Part shown: one piece after another, positions 1-13,750 of the stretch
How positions within the stretch are numbered: position 1 is the first letter of the stretch
Layout of the letters: each line of letters starts with the position of its first letter
Source of the DNA: Lyophyllum atratum
Taxonomy: Eukaryota; Basidiomycota; Agaricomycetes; Agaricales; Lyophyllaceae
DNA length: 64,000 nucleotides
Assembly: GCA_014905825.1 (NCBI GenBank)
Contig: JACGCN010000044.1
Span: forward strand, 1 to 64,000
Direction: 5' to 3'
The notes under the pieces: generated by a model
The model's input: only the letters and a program-made list of their open reading frames with translations
The model's database searches: none
Told to the model about the DNA's origin: nothing
Made by a program: the position numbers and the translations under genes

Positions 1-910
1 CATCGACTGGGCCAGGTCGCAGGTCAGCGGCGCCGATGCGTCGCAGAGGGCATGGTGCTCGAGCCGTAATCGGTCGTCGTACGCTCCCCATATCGTCCTT
101 TGCATCGTCGTGTATTCTCAAACGCATCAAACTTCCCACTTATCTTACGCATCCATCCATCCCCATCTCGATGTGCCATCATATCAATTTGTCTACTTAT
201 CTATAAATTTCTTCCACTCTTGGTTCTTATGCAATCGCATCTCATTGTGATTTACCCCCAGGCCCACTACATCTTTTCTCGCGCTTTTTCATTGCTGTCG
301 GCTCTTGCCTTGCCTCAAACGCTCTTATGTTTCTGCGCGTCCCTACGATCCCTTTTTACGTTCTCTTTATCTCTTCATGGAGCATGTCCATAGAGTTAAT
401 GCCCCGAACACATCACAGACACTCCTAGTCTATGTCCCACCCATGTCCTCATGATATCACGTCTATGCCTCTCCGCATACATCCCATCGTTTCCCCTTTC
501 TCTTTTATCTATCTCGATCGACGTTCCCTTCCTCTCCATCTCTTTATTATTCGTTCTCGTTTTGTCAAAGCTTCGCCCTCGAATATTTCCGCACGTATAT
601 CACGTACTGGATATGCCCCTCATTCCTTCCTATCCATTGGTTCATCGTATGCTCTTTGACCTCTCCTGTACATGATACATCTTGCGCAGGGCGCTAGCAG
701 CCAAATATTTATTGACTTGCCACGCCAAACTTGTTGTGATTGCTTGAGTCCACGAGAAATGTCCTTCCAGGTGTTTTCGCCGCTAAAAGTCGCCCTCCGA
801 GTCCGCTTACATAACCTCCCGGATCCAGGTATCACATGTGTCGGGGCGGGGTATTTCTTGCATAGCGTGTCGTTGGCCAGAGCATCTCACTTGCAATACT
901 TACAATCACC
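1..910. other. Left edge: no convincing gene; possible 3' end of an upstream gene
   Basis: The first 69 bases are open in all three forward frames, and one frame stops at 67-69, so this could be the last codons of a gene lying outside the window. From about 80 to 660 the strand is pyrimidine-rich and low in complexity, which resembles the 3' flank seen after 52.4 kb. No family motif was recognised. The last part (about 750-910) is the 5' flank of the dehydrogenase gene. Confidence 0.35.
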
Positions 911-3624
<2,714 letters not shown>

Positions 3625-3973
3625 AAATTGGGTATAGAGTCCCTTGGATATGTATTAGTTGTATCGTTATTTAATTCATCAGACGGAGAGGCTACACAGG
3701 AAATATGTTAAGAGTCGTTTTGGTCGAGCTCATTGTGGCAATCATTGTCTTGATCACTGCTTGTTTTTGTTATTGCTCCTTCACGTTCCCCATGGTGCAC
3801 CTCATCCCGGCTGTTACCAGATTCCTCACAAAATCCAATGCTAGTACGCAACAACTCCCGCTGTGTGATAATGGGATATCCCTTTACCGACCGAAGCAGC
3901 AAATCATGCATGTGATTTGAGTCTCACATCTCGGACCTGGACTATAGACCTTTCCCCTCGTACCTCCACCATC
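3625..3973. other. Spacer between the two beta-oxidation genes
   Basis: About 350 bases separating the dehydrogenase stop from the hydratase start. The two genes run in the same direction. No coding motif was seen, and the last bases before the ATG read CACCATC, a plausible start context. It should hold the 3' end of the first transcript and the promoter of the second. Confidence 0.5.
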
Positions 3974-5297
3974 ATGACAAACTTCAAGTCTGCAGACGCA
4001 TTTTCTGATCCAGAAGACTCCCAGCTTGTCATAGACGCTAAGAAGGAGCAAGCTCCAGTCGTCGATTACTCGTATACCGAGGTAGTTATCCCCACGAATG
4101 TTCCCCACTTGTACCTCCTTGACACGCCTCTTTAGCGCGATGTGATCCTTTACAACCTTGGCATTGGCGCGACAGAGAAAGAGCTTCAGTGGGTGTACGA
4201 GGGCGATGATGAGTTCGCTGCATTGCCCACCTTTGGCGTTGTACCCCAGTTCCCGGCCAGCTCAGGCATGTCGTTGGATTGGCTGCCGAACTTTAACCCA
4301 GTGAGTGTGCTGCTAGCTGTTGTTAGTCTTGTTCATGCTGACACTGTGGTTGTAGGCGAAGCTGCTGCATGGGGAGCAGTACCTGAGCATCAAGGCGCCG
4401 ATCCCGACGAGTGGGGAGCTCGTCAACGAGGCTAGGTGCGGGTTCGCGTTTTAAATCTACATTGGGGCAATTGGGCTGACTGAATCGGATGTGGCAGACT
4501 CCTGGAGGTGCTGGACAAGGGCAAGGCGGCGGCGGTCACGACGGTCGTTGAGACGCGGGACAAGGGCACTGGGAAGGTCATCTTCGAGAACCAGTCAACG
4601 GTGTTTATCCGCGGAGCAGGTGGTTTTGGGGGGAAGCGTAATGGGAGTGGTGCGCTCTACATCTCACTCATGCGTGTGCTGTGGTTTGACCATTGTTTGT
4701 ATAGATCGCGGAGCAGCATCTGCACTAAACGCTCCACCGAAGCGTAGCCCCGACGCGGTTGTGGAGGAGAAGACGATGCTCCAGCAGGCCGCGCTGTATC
4801 GGTCAGTCGTGTTTACCTCACCTTCTCCTGTTGGTACTAATCTCATGACAGGCTAAGCGGCGACGCTAACCCTCTACATGTACGTTCATCTACAAACCCT
4901 TCCTGCAGTCTTCTTGCTTGTTCGTTGAGCGAACTTCGTACTCATACTCTCTTTTCAGATCCTTCCTGAGTTTGCTGCAATCGGCGGGTTCGATAAGCCC
5001 ATCCTGCATGGGCTCTGCTCCATGGGTATTGCTGGGAAGCACGTCTTAAAGACGTTCGGACCGTACACAGATATCAAAGTGCGCTTTGCGGGCGTTGTGT
5101 ACCCTGGTGAGACGATCATAACGGAAATGTGGAAGGAGAATGGGAAGGTCATTTTCTGCGAGTACCATTTTTGTTCTGCTGAGTAGAGATCTTACTCACT
5201 CGGGCTCTTAGTGTCGAAGGTGAAGGAGCGCGGCGCGACGGTGTTGGCGAACGCGGCTGCTACGCTCGTTGATGCATCGGCGAAAGCTAAGCTGTAA
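3974..5297 (+). CDS. Peroxisomal enoyl-CoA hydratase 2 (MaoC/hot-dog domain of MFE-2)
   Basis: Hydrates trans-2-enoyl-CoA to (3R)-hydroxyacyl-CoA, the step before the upstream dehydrogenase. Exons: 3974-4081, 4136-4300, 4356-4435, 4498-4649, 4705-4801, 4852-4879, 4959-5157, 5212-5297; 304 aa, in frame throughout. The N-terminal half is the non-catalytic hot-dog repeat. The C-terminal half has the hydratase-2 motif LSGDANPLH, with the catalytic Asp (residue 205) and His (210), followed by [13 protein letters not shown]. The usual Asp just after HI is Leu here, directly after an intron. The protein ends SAKAKL, a PTS1-type signal. The last intron (5158-5211) starts with GC (GCGAGT). Only that splice restores the conserved end with the AKL tail. 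Confidence 0.9.
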
Positions 5298-6685
5298 ATG
5301 AGTATATTACTTGTCATAAAACCACTGTTCTCCATATTGGCTTGCCGCACCAACGACACGTCCTCCTGATGTTCACATTATTGCTCCTCCCGTTTTCCAT
5401 CTATAGAAGTTACAACTACCTCATCACAGCGCAAACTCGGATTCCTGGGCTGCAATTTACTCCTTCCGTCATTCTATTCGCATATGCGTTGCGCTCGCAG
5501 TCATCAACCATCCGCTGCCATGCTTTCAACATACGTGAAAGCAGGAGTATGCGATTGAATCAACGCACACTCCCTTCTTCAGATGACACAGGGCGCTGAA
5601 CTGCAGAGCGACATCCAAGGAACGACTAACGTAGTGGCTCAGCGACACCACTCTGCAGTGATTCGTGAGCTCTTCATCTCTGTATTGGATTATACTATGC
5701 TCATTGGTTCCCAGAGTACATGCCGTAGGGGGTGCAACTCTAAACCGAATTCGGCCGGCCTAACTCCCTCGTTTTACTGGGGCGTGGAGTTTCGCGCCAT
5801 TAGCATGGTGTCGCTTCAAAACACAGAAGCGACATCAATGGTACCGCATTGGTCTCCGTCACAGTCGGAGGCAGGTTCTCATCATGTTCTTATAGTGATG
5901 GTTTCGAGGCTTCTCGGCGTCACTTATAACTGCCTAACTGTGTTCAGCTCGGCATTTCGATGTACTTGATTTCCTTGCCATGAGGGCCATGATATAGATC
6001 TTTGCTTCCCTAATGGTGCTCCTGCACGGCCTTCAACAACAAAAAATTCCCACTGTCAGAGGTAGCGCGCAAACGCCTGCAGATTCTTTTGTTGAAAGGC
6101 ACTCTCGTGGTGATGGGGACCCTCTCCAGCTTCAGCAAAATCGCACCTTCGAAGGATACTCAAGTATCAAGGCCACCAATGTCTGACTTGGCCTGCAGTC
6201 TTTGGCCCTCCCTTTTGAGCTGCAGCTACAGTATGCTCATCATTTTCATAGTTGCGGACCATCCTGTTGCTTACAGTCATTGGGGTGCGTGTCGAAGCCC
6301 GAAGGGATTGATAAACACATATCCCATTACTAGGCGAGAAATCCATCCCAGATATCGACCTTATACTAATTTGAGAGCTTCAGCTTCTCGAAAGAAGTCT
6401 GACTGTGGGCTGTAACCCAGCATTACCATATAATCTAGGTGACTTAACGATCAAGCGCTACGATTTTGATCTGGACTTTCTCGACATCAGCGCCCCACTG
6501 CTTTCAAATGCTTCCCACTGTCACACAGAGTTTGCGATTCGGGCTTGTCAATCTTACTGCATCAAGGCGCCCTCCCAATCATGAGACCAGCTGAACTACA
6601 GCTCCACAGGCGCCCGGATATATAAACACGATCATAATCCATCTGCAGACTGACCCAGTCTTTTAACCCTCGTTCTATCTGCAAC
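5298..6685. other. Intergenic, nothing recognised
   Basis: About 1.4 kb with only short open frames and no family motif, no convincing splice-linked coding and no obvious repeat. The right end is the promoter of the DUF4419 gene. Confidence 0.5.
6619..6626 (+). promoter_or_regulatory. Candidate TATA box (TATATAAA)
   Basis: TATATAAA lies about 60 bases upstream of the ATG at 6686, a common TATA spacing in fungi. Seen by eye only; no transcript evidence. Confidence 0.4.
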
Positions 6686-8066
6686 ATGCCTGTTACTTTT
6701 GCAGTTGCCGATCATGCCGCTGCGACCTTCTCTTCCAAATGGCAGGTTCCGTCCAATGATCCAGATAAAATCCTCGCTAGCATCAAAACATCCCACAAGC
6801 CTGTGAAGTTGTTGCAGAGTTCTGTCGATGGTACCAAAGATATAATTCGGATGGAGAACGGTTTCGTACAGGGTGTACTGTTGGCATACAACCAGCATCA
6901 TAACCTTGTGATACGGTGATGACTCTTTCCGCCAATTGTATCAAAGTCATGTCGCTCATTGATTATCTGACAGGCCAGATGACGTCTGGGTTGCAATCTT
7001 ATCACAATTGAACTTCTAGTATGTCCTGCTGTTGTTTTGTCTCGACGCTCGACGTATTGAAAACTTGCATTGCCCTACAGTATAAACGCTCATGCTGAGG
7101 AGTTACGTGATAAATTCGTGGCCCATAGCGGAAAGAAAACCCTTACTGTTGTGTCGAATTCTAACACCGTTGAGGGGACGGACTTTGGAGATATGGCAGT
7201 TCAGTTGAGCGGCAAGATCCACGAAAATGTCAGTTTATACTTCCGTACTAGAGTGAGTATGATGGAGTGCTGATATCGATCATGTTCGTAACTTTAGGTA
7301 ACAGACCAGTCTCTCATTCCCTGGGTTCTACCCAATTTCTCGACAACTACACCAAAGGATACTGTTATCTCCTCTATACTTATTATGTCCACTTTGAAAA
7401 GGTAAGCCACAAGTGGTATCCTCTTCATGAATCGTGATCTTGCTGAAACTCAATTTTTTCAGTTACTTCGACTATAGAGTCATGATAATGTGCGGCATCC
7501 CCTCCATCACTCTAGAGGGCACCCAGGCCGACTGGCAGTCAATCCACGATCGGATCGACAAGATCTCCGAATTCGGCGCGGAGCCTACAGAATGGGCAGG
7601 CATGCTGCACGCTATCATTGCTAGATTTGTGCACGCCTTCGATGTAGGCGGACCCCAGGCCGACAAGGAGTTTTGGGAGAGGTGCATACACCATGAGTCT
7701 GGCGGATCCGGTCCCGACTATATCAGTGGGTGGATGACCGCGTTCTGTGCATGGGACCCCGAAGGTTTCATGTTCAAATCTAAAGAAGACCAGGGGTACA
7801 GACGGAGAGGTATTCCGGACTGGGTGTACGACCTCACTATTGACGGGGCGTGCTTCCCGCGCGTACATTCACCCCCAGAAGGGTACGCAGAGGTCGATGT
7901 CAAGGTGGTTAATGGGTTTGGTAACGAATTGTTTGACTGTGCCATGGTTGCTGGCCATGTTGGGATCTCTATGGAAAGCAAGGAGAAATTAGACACGGTA
8001 CATATCGCACCCCAGTGGTTTATGTACGTGAAAGGAGAAGAACGTCAGTTGGGCAGCAGATGGTAG
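6686..8066 (+). CDS. DUF4419 domain protein
   Basis: Exons: 6686-6915, 6974-7018, 7081-7228, 7298-7401, 7463-8066; 376 aa, in frame. The arrangement matches the DUF4419 family, which is common and often multicopy in Agaricomycetes: an N-terminal stretch ending HNLVIRPDDVWVAIL, a middle with LIPWVLPNFSTT, and a C-terminal half with YISGWMTAFCAWDPEG. The molecular function of the family is not known. No signal peptide or membrane segment is visible, so a cytosolic protein is likely. A TATA-like box precedes it. The assignment rests on remembered family features; an alignment would settle it. Confidence 0.8.
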
Positions 8067-8882
8067 TGGGGGCCATATTTATAGTATTGTTGGATAGTTT
8101 TGGTGTCTTCTCTAGTGTTGGCTTTGACGGTAGTTGGATAGCCACGATCGAAGCAGACGATGCGGTAGGTTGAACATGCAAGGATAGGCAGTCAAACGTG
8201 TGGCGCCGTTAATAAACTCGTATGACATTTCTCAACCTCTATCAGTGAGAAAAATATATGGGGCATTGGGATCTGCAAGTCTTTGAATTTGTTTATGGCA
8301 TGCGTAATCGTTGAGCGTGGTTTGCGGATGCAAGAAAGTGACGCGCGGTGGTCAGACCTTCTGTTTCTGTTGTTGAGCTATGACTCACCATCGCCTCTTG
8401 GTGTATGTCAGTTTCCAATCTGCCCTCGCCGTGCACGGTGCTGCAGGGATCTCACAACGTTCGGCGATGTTATAAGGACATCAGGCTGTATTAGGTGCAC
8501 AGGGGATTGAGACTATCAGGAGAAAGTAGTCTTTAAACCATCGTTCCAGGATGTGCACTCCTCAAGAAGAGCGTGTTCTCCAGGGGATGTCGATTCGAGA
8601 GGCACCAGAAGGCGTGAACATTGCGCAGGTACACATATTGCCGCCCTCCGACACTAGCGAGAGTCTCCTGCACATGCAAGTCCGAAAATAAACGATTTCC
8701 AAGTATCCGTTGGAGAGAACATAGCTGGTAAACATCGACGCAGAGTAGAAGACAGAGTAGATTGTCGAGAATGATAAAAAGTCAAAGTGCTCGGCAATGC
8801 GCGGAGATCGAAAACGTTGTCCCCAAAGTTGAAACGGGACGAAACCGGCCAGCAGCGCATTTTTCTTCAACTCTCCTTCACC
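8067..8882. other. Intergenic, nothing recognised
   Basis: About 0.8 kb between the DUF4419 stop and the PDB1 start. Short open frames only; none shows conserved motifs. It must include the 3' UTR of the former and the promoter of the latter. Confidence 0.5.
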
Positions 8883-10365
8883 ATGGTCGCCCGCTCCGCC
8901 CTCGCTCGTCTTGCCCCCGCTCTCTCCCATGCTCGTCCCTCGGCAAGGAGAACGGCTCTTAAAGCTGCCCGCGGCTACGCAACGGCAGATAACGAACAAC
9001 ATACGGTGCGTCACTCTAAGCTTAGCGCCGACAACACTTTTTCAACGTTCTACAGATGACTGTTCGCGATGCTCTCAACGTGGCCATGGAGGAGGAGATG
9101 ACCCGTGACGAGAAGGTTTTCATTCTTGGGGAGGAGGTTGCTCGGTATAATGGTGCTTACAAGGTTTGTGCTTTTATGTGCATTCCACCCGGCTAAAGAC
9201 TCTCCGGATGCTAACACGTTCATGTTTTCTGCATTTCAGGTGACAAAAGGCCTAATGGACAAGTTCGGCGAGAAGCGCGTCGTCGACACGCCCATCACGG
9301 AGATGGGCTTCGCTGGTATTGCGGTCGGCGCGGCGCTTCAGGGGCTTCGGCCAATGTACGTCCACTGACCCTGTAGTTTCGTCCAATTCTCTAATGACCG
9401 TCTTGTATGAATAATAGATGCGAGTTCATGACGTTCAACTTCGCCATGCAGGCCATTGACCAAATCGTCAACTCCGCTGGCAAGACGTACTACATGTCTG
9501 GAGGGAATGTGCCGTGTCCAGTCGTGTTCCGTGGGCCCAATGGTGCCGCTGCTGGTGTGGGTGCGCAACATTCGCAGGATTACGCGGCGTGGTATGGGTC
9601 AGTTCCGGGCCTCAAGGTCGTCAGCCCTTGGAGCGCCGAGGATTGCAAGGGCCTGCTGAAGGTGCGCGTCCGAAACTTACCGTTCGACTACCTTGCTAAC
9701 TAATCTTTACACAGTCCGCCATCCGTGACCCGAACCCCGTCGTCTTCCTCGAGAATGAAATGATGTACGGTGTATCCTTCCCCATGTCGGCCGAGGCCAT
9801 GTCCGACAATTTCCTCCTACCCATCGGCAAGGCTAAGGTCGAGCGTGAAGGCTCTGACGTCACCCTTGTTGCCCATTCCAAGATGGTTACTCACAGCATG
9901 GAGGCTGCTGACATACTCGCGAAAGAGGGCATCAAGGCGGAGGTCATCAACCTGCGCTCTATCCGCCCTCTTGACATCGACACCATCATAAAATCTGTCA
10001 AAAAGACCAACCGGTGCGTATCTTGACTGATGGATGCCCAAGAAAAATATAACTGACGGAATGGGTATATGTAGGTTGGTCGTTGTGGAGGGTGGATTCC
10101 CGGCATTCGGTGTCGGCAGTGAGATCTGCGCGCAGATTGTTGAGAGTGAGGCATTTGATTACCTCGATGCCCCCGTCGAGCGTGTCACTGGTGCTGATGT
10201 TCCCACACCTGTACGTCGCCCCTCCCCATCACTTAACAGAATGTTTCCCGCTCATAATTTTTCTTTGTGCCCACTCAGTACGCCACAAACCTTGAGGCCC
10301 TGGCATTCCCCGACACCAACGTTGTTGTCAAGGTCGCCAAGCGGGCCCTCTACCGGACCAACTAG
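8883..10365 (+). CDS. PDB1: Pyruvate dehydrogenase E1 component subunit beta, mitochondrial
   Basis: Beta subunit of the thiamine-diphosphate-dependent E1 that converts pyruvate to acetyl-CoA with the PDH complex in the mitochondrial matrix. Exons: 8883-9005, 9056-9163, 9240-9355, 9418-9661, 9715-10013, 10075-10210, 10279-10365; 370 aa, all phases consistent. Residues 1 to about 35 form an Arg/Ala/Ser-rich, acid-free presequence ([12 protein letters not shown]...RGYAT). The mature part has [14 protein letters not shown], the [17 protein letters not shown] segment, the conserved [17 protein letters not shown] and the C-terminal [14 protein letters not shown]. Length and motif order fit eukaryotic PDHB. 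Very high confidence. Confidence 0.97.
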
Positions 10366-10921
10366 ACAGTCTACCCTTATCTTTACTGTTATCCCTACTT
10401 ACAGCTGCACGCTTACGCTTTTAGACCCAATAATAAGATCCCTATACATCGGTTTTTTTCGGCTGAGTTGAATGTGTATGGTATGGTGTACAATGCACGC
10501 CGTTGTCTCGCATGCTGACACTTGGAGCATTGCATTTCACTTTTGTTGGCTCAAGTTTGATCAGGGTATGTAACTAGTGATAAGCATACGATACGTAACT
10601 TTTGGTTGTTCATTCCGTAAAGTCTTAAAGGGAGGTCTCAAACCATGTATTCAAACTAGGTCCTGTGTACTGTATGTAAAGTAGAAGTCGAGCACTAAGA
10701 AGGTCTGTAGAAGTGTACTAAGACGGGCTGTAGAATGTACTAAGAAGAGCTGTAGAAGTGTACGAACGAATGTGTGTAGTTGGATATAAGTTTGGGTATA
10801 ATGATCTGGGGTAGTCTGGTGATGTAGTGTATCCTATCCCACGGGGGTATATCGAATCCTAGGGGTGTCTCAAAACTCTCACCATTCCTTCATGAAATAA
10901 GCACAAGCGCTGGTCAAACTT
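10366..10921. other. Convergent intergenic space with a degenerate short repeat
   Basis: Lies between the 3' ends of PDB1 (plus) and the Ca2+/H+ exchanger (minus). From about 10690 to 10770 a unit close to GTACTAAGA...CTGTAGAA recurs about three times with substitutions and spacing changes of roughly 25-28 bases. No coding sequence seen. Confidence 0.55.
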
Positions 10922-13750
10922 TTACCGCACGCATTGGTTGAGAATTCCAGATGGGTCAGAGCCTGCGGAGCGCGGGTTGAATTCCGGAGGTATCGAAGAG
11001 AGAAGAGAGCAAAGAAAACCCACCAGGGTAAAACCAGAATGTAACTCCGAGGATAAGATATAATGCTAGGTATAGATGGGTCCATTTAGCCCGGCGCAGA
11101 CCCTGGTGAAGCAGACGAGAGGAGCACTTACACATCAGGATCATGCCCTCCAACCAGTTCGATTTCCCATCTTGCACGACATAGTTGACGGTCACGACTG
11201 TCAACGAACATGTCAAGGGTCAGATATCATGTTCAGAGCGATGATAGATCGGTAGGTGGGACGATGGTGGCAATCTGTCTCACCTGAGAGGAAAAGGACA
11301 ATAGATTCATAAGGATCAAATAGAAGGGTTAGTGGCTTTCCGAGTATCCATGCGAGGGTGACGATGAATCTATTCGTGGAAAAGTGGGGTGAACACCGCT
11401 CAGCCTCGGGTGGACATGAGGAATACTCACGGAATGACGAATAACGCAATTTGCTATAGAATGGGAGGCACATTAATCAGCCTTGAACGTACTGCACACT
11501 TGGTGGTGGGCGGAAAATGAAATCAGACGTACGATACTGGAGCCAACGGCGACACCAAGACTGAGCGTGAGCTTGTCTTTAACAGCAACCGTTACGGCCG
11601 TGGCATGCTCCGCTGCATTTCCGACGATAGGGAGGAGGATTATTCCAACGAACTCCTTCGAAATGCCTCCGCTTTCTGTAAGGCCGTCGATGGACCTCAC
11701 CAGCCATTCAGCAGTTACTGCAACAAGCTGCCAACGGCTCTCAGTACACTAGGACGATTACGGATAGTTAATGAATCTTACAACAGTGACAACGCAAAGC
11801 AGGCCTATGGTCATCCACACGTTCATCTGGGGAGTTTCCTCCTCCTCCTCCTCGTCCTCCTCCCGGGCATTGACGGTTCCGTTCTCAACGTCGTGTGCGG
11901 AGCTGCTGGTCGTCTGAGCATCTTGGGTCGGGGACATGGTACGTCCCATGCCAAGGACATTCTTCTCGTTATCTTTGAGCGCCTTGTCCTTCTTGGGTTT
12001 CGGTGTGTAGTGGATGGTTTTCATAATATCATTACCATCATCTTCGTAGAGCGATTTGTGTGAGTAGAGCTGGAAGACGAGGTAAGCGCCATAGACTAAT
12101 GGCGTAGTCCTTGGGATAAGTTGGCTGGAAATACGAAGAAAGCTGTAGAACATACTGAAGAAGAGGATGATGGAAACCTGGAAAGAAAAAAAGCGATCAT
12201 TGAGATAGAATATAGTGCGTGGAGTCGGAACAACGCACGCCGCGGCTCAGAGCCAGAATATCTTTTTCTCAGCATCGGGATTGGGATTGGTGGTGGGATC
12301 GGTGTCGGGGTTATTGAAAGACGCATGGAAGGCGGCAGGTAATAGTACGGCGATAACGCTGATGGCCAACAGGGAGCTGTTCAACTGCGTAGCGCCTGGG
12401 GCCAAATGGTGTTAGGATTTTCACGAAGGAACAGATAAAGGAGGACACTGCTACGTACTAGCACCGAAGCCTTGTTCAGAATATTTCAGCCCTCCCGCGA
12501 AGAAGCACATTCCCAAAACGAGGACTACCAGAAATGGGGTAAGATGTCATCAGCGTCGCCACTTAGCGCTGGATGATGAAGAACGAGCGCTTACGCAGAT
12601 TGCTAAGGATGGAACCAATTACTATACGAATGACAAGCGTTAATATGGAGTAAACTTCTTCGATCGATCACGATCAGGGATGCCCCGGGAGAGGCTGATC
12701 CTGACTGCGAGAGGACCCCTCAGATGACGTGGTAGAATGACGACTTACATGATGCTTGCACTACTCGCAACTCGCATTGTATCAATGCGATTATCTGGCG
12801 GAAGATATATATCAGAGGACAGTCGTCGGCACGAAGGGACAGGACATACGGCGACGATGAGTTCCACCCTATCTCATTTGCTTGATTAGAACGGGCGTCA
12901 ATAGTTCTTATTATGGACGTAGAACTTACGCGTTCCCCTATCAACGGCGTTAGCGCTATAAATGAATAGCAAAAGAGCGCTTACAAGTGTGGCGTTGAGA
13001 AGACCAGCAAGAGTTTGTCCTACTCGCAGAGAAAGCTCTTCTGTTGCGAATGAAAGGAGCTGCACACTATTAGCCAATCGTGCGAGTTTACGTGCTATAT
13101 ATTCACCTTTGCCAGTGGTATTATAGCCAAGAATGACACTAACGAAAGGGGTGAATAAGGGTTGAAAGCAGCACTGTGGCAATTAGCCACTTACTGATAA
13201 ATACGATAGTATCCCTGTTTTTGAAGTCGTCCTTTAGCGCGAAATTAAGAGCCCACTGCCATGTGTGTATTAGCCCAATTCTTACGAGATTATGAACGGC
13301 GCGCACTGATATTGGGATGAAGACTAATAAAACGTTGAGCCCTGTACGTATTGCGTTAGCAATCAGAGCGGAACCTCCCATATCGCACGTACATGACGCC
13401 AATAAGATAGATTTGAGACTCTGGAAAACTCCTGGCGCCTTTCCGACCTTCCTTGCTGGTGTGAGCATTCTGGTTAGCGTTGTACCGCGTGCGAGTGAGC
13501 GTCGTGGGGGGTGCCCGTCTGTAGTCGTGGGTCGTGGAGTGTCCTGGATCGTCGTGCGTTTCCTAATATTATTATGCGTGGGCGTTGTTCCGTTGGCCAC
13601 GCTAGCCTCTCCTTGTGTCGTTTCTATAGGTTGCGCTGGATACTGCCTTGTAGATTCTGGATCGGATGCTAATATTGGAGAAGCTGTAAAAGGCTCGTTA
13701 AACCTGTCCAAAACTGCCTTCAGGAGAAGGGAACAAGTGCACTAACCCAT
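10922..13750 (-). CDS. VCX1-like: Vacuolar-type Ca2+/H+ exchanger (CAX/VCX1 family)
   Basis: Exchanges cytosolic Ca2+ for vacuolar H+. Predicted exons, 5' to 3': 13750-13747(?), 13713-13393, 13341-13307, 13255-13195, 13138-13107, 13059-12985, 12937-12930, 12868-12850, 12794-12749, 12621-12595, 12524-12459, 12395-12239, 12177-12156, 12095-11782, 11727-11533, 11453-11431, 11369-11284, 11197-11132, 11065-11024, 10962-10922; about 546 aa. The N-terminus is disordered. Two blocks of membrane segments are separated by a long loop with a run of acidic residues (EEDEEEEEE). The CAX signatures are GNAVELIVA (residues 177-185) and GNAAEHATAV (from about 432). Two oddities: GNAVELIVA is encoded by exons of 8 and 19 nt, and the frame breaks by one base at the T5 run 12263-12267. 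The 5' end is uncertain, because the only nearby in-frame ATG needs a 33-nt intron. Confidence 0.88.

Noticed and set aside
432..675. Small open frames in the C/T-rich left flank
   Set aside because: Pyrimidine-rich sequence, no motifs, overlapping frames on the same strand; expected by chance.
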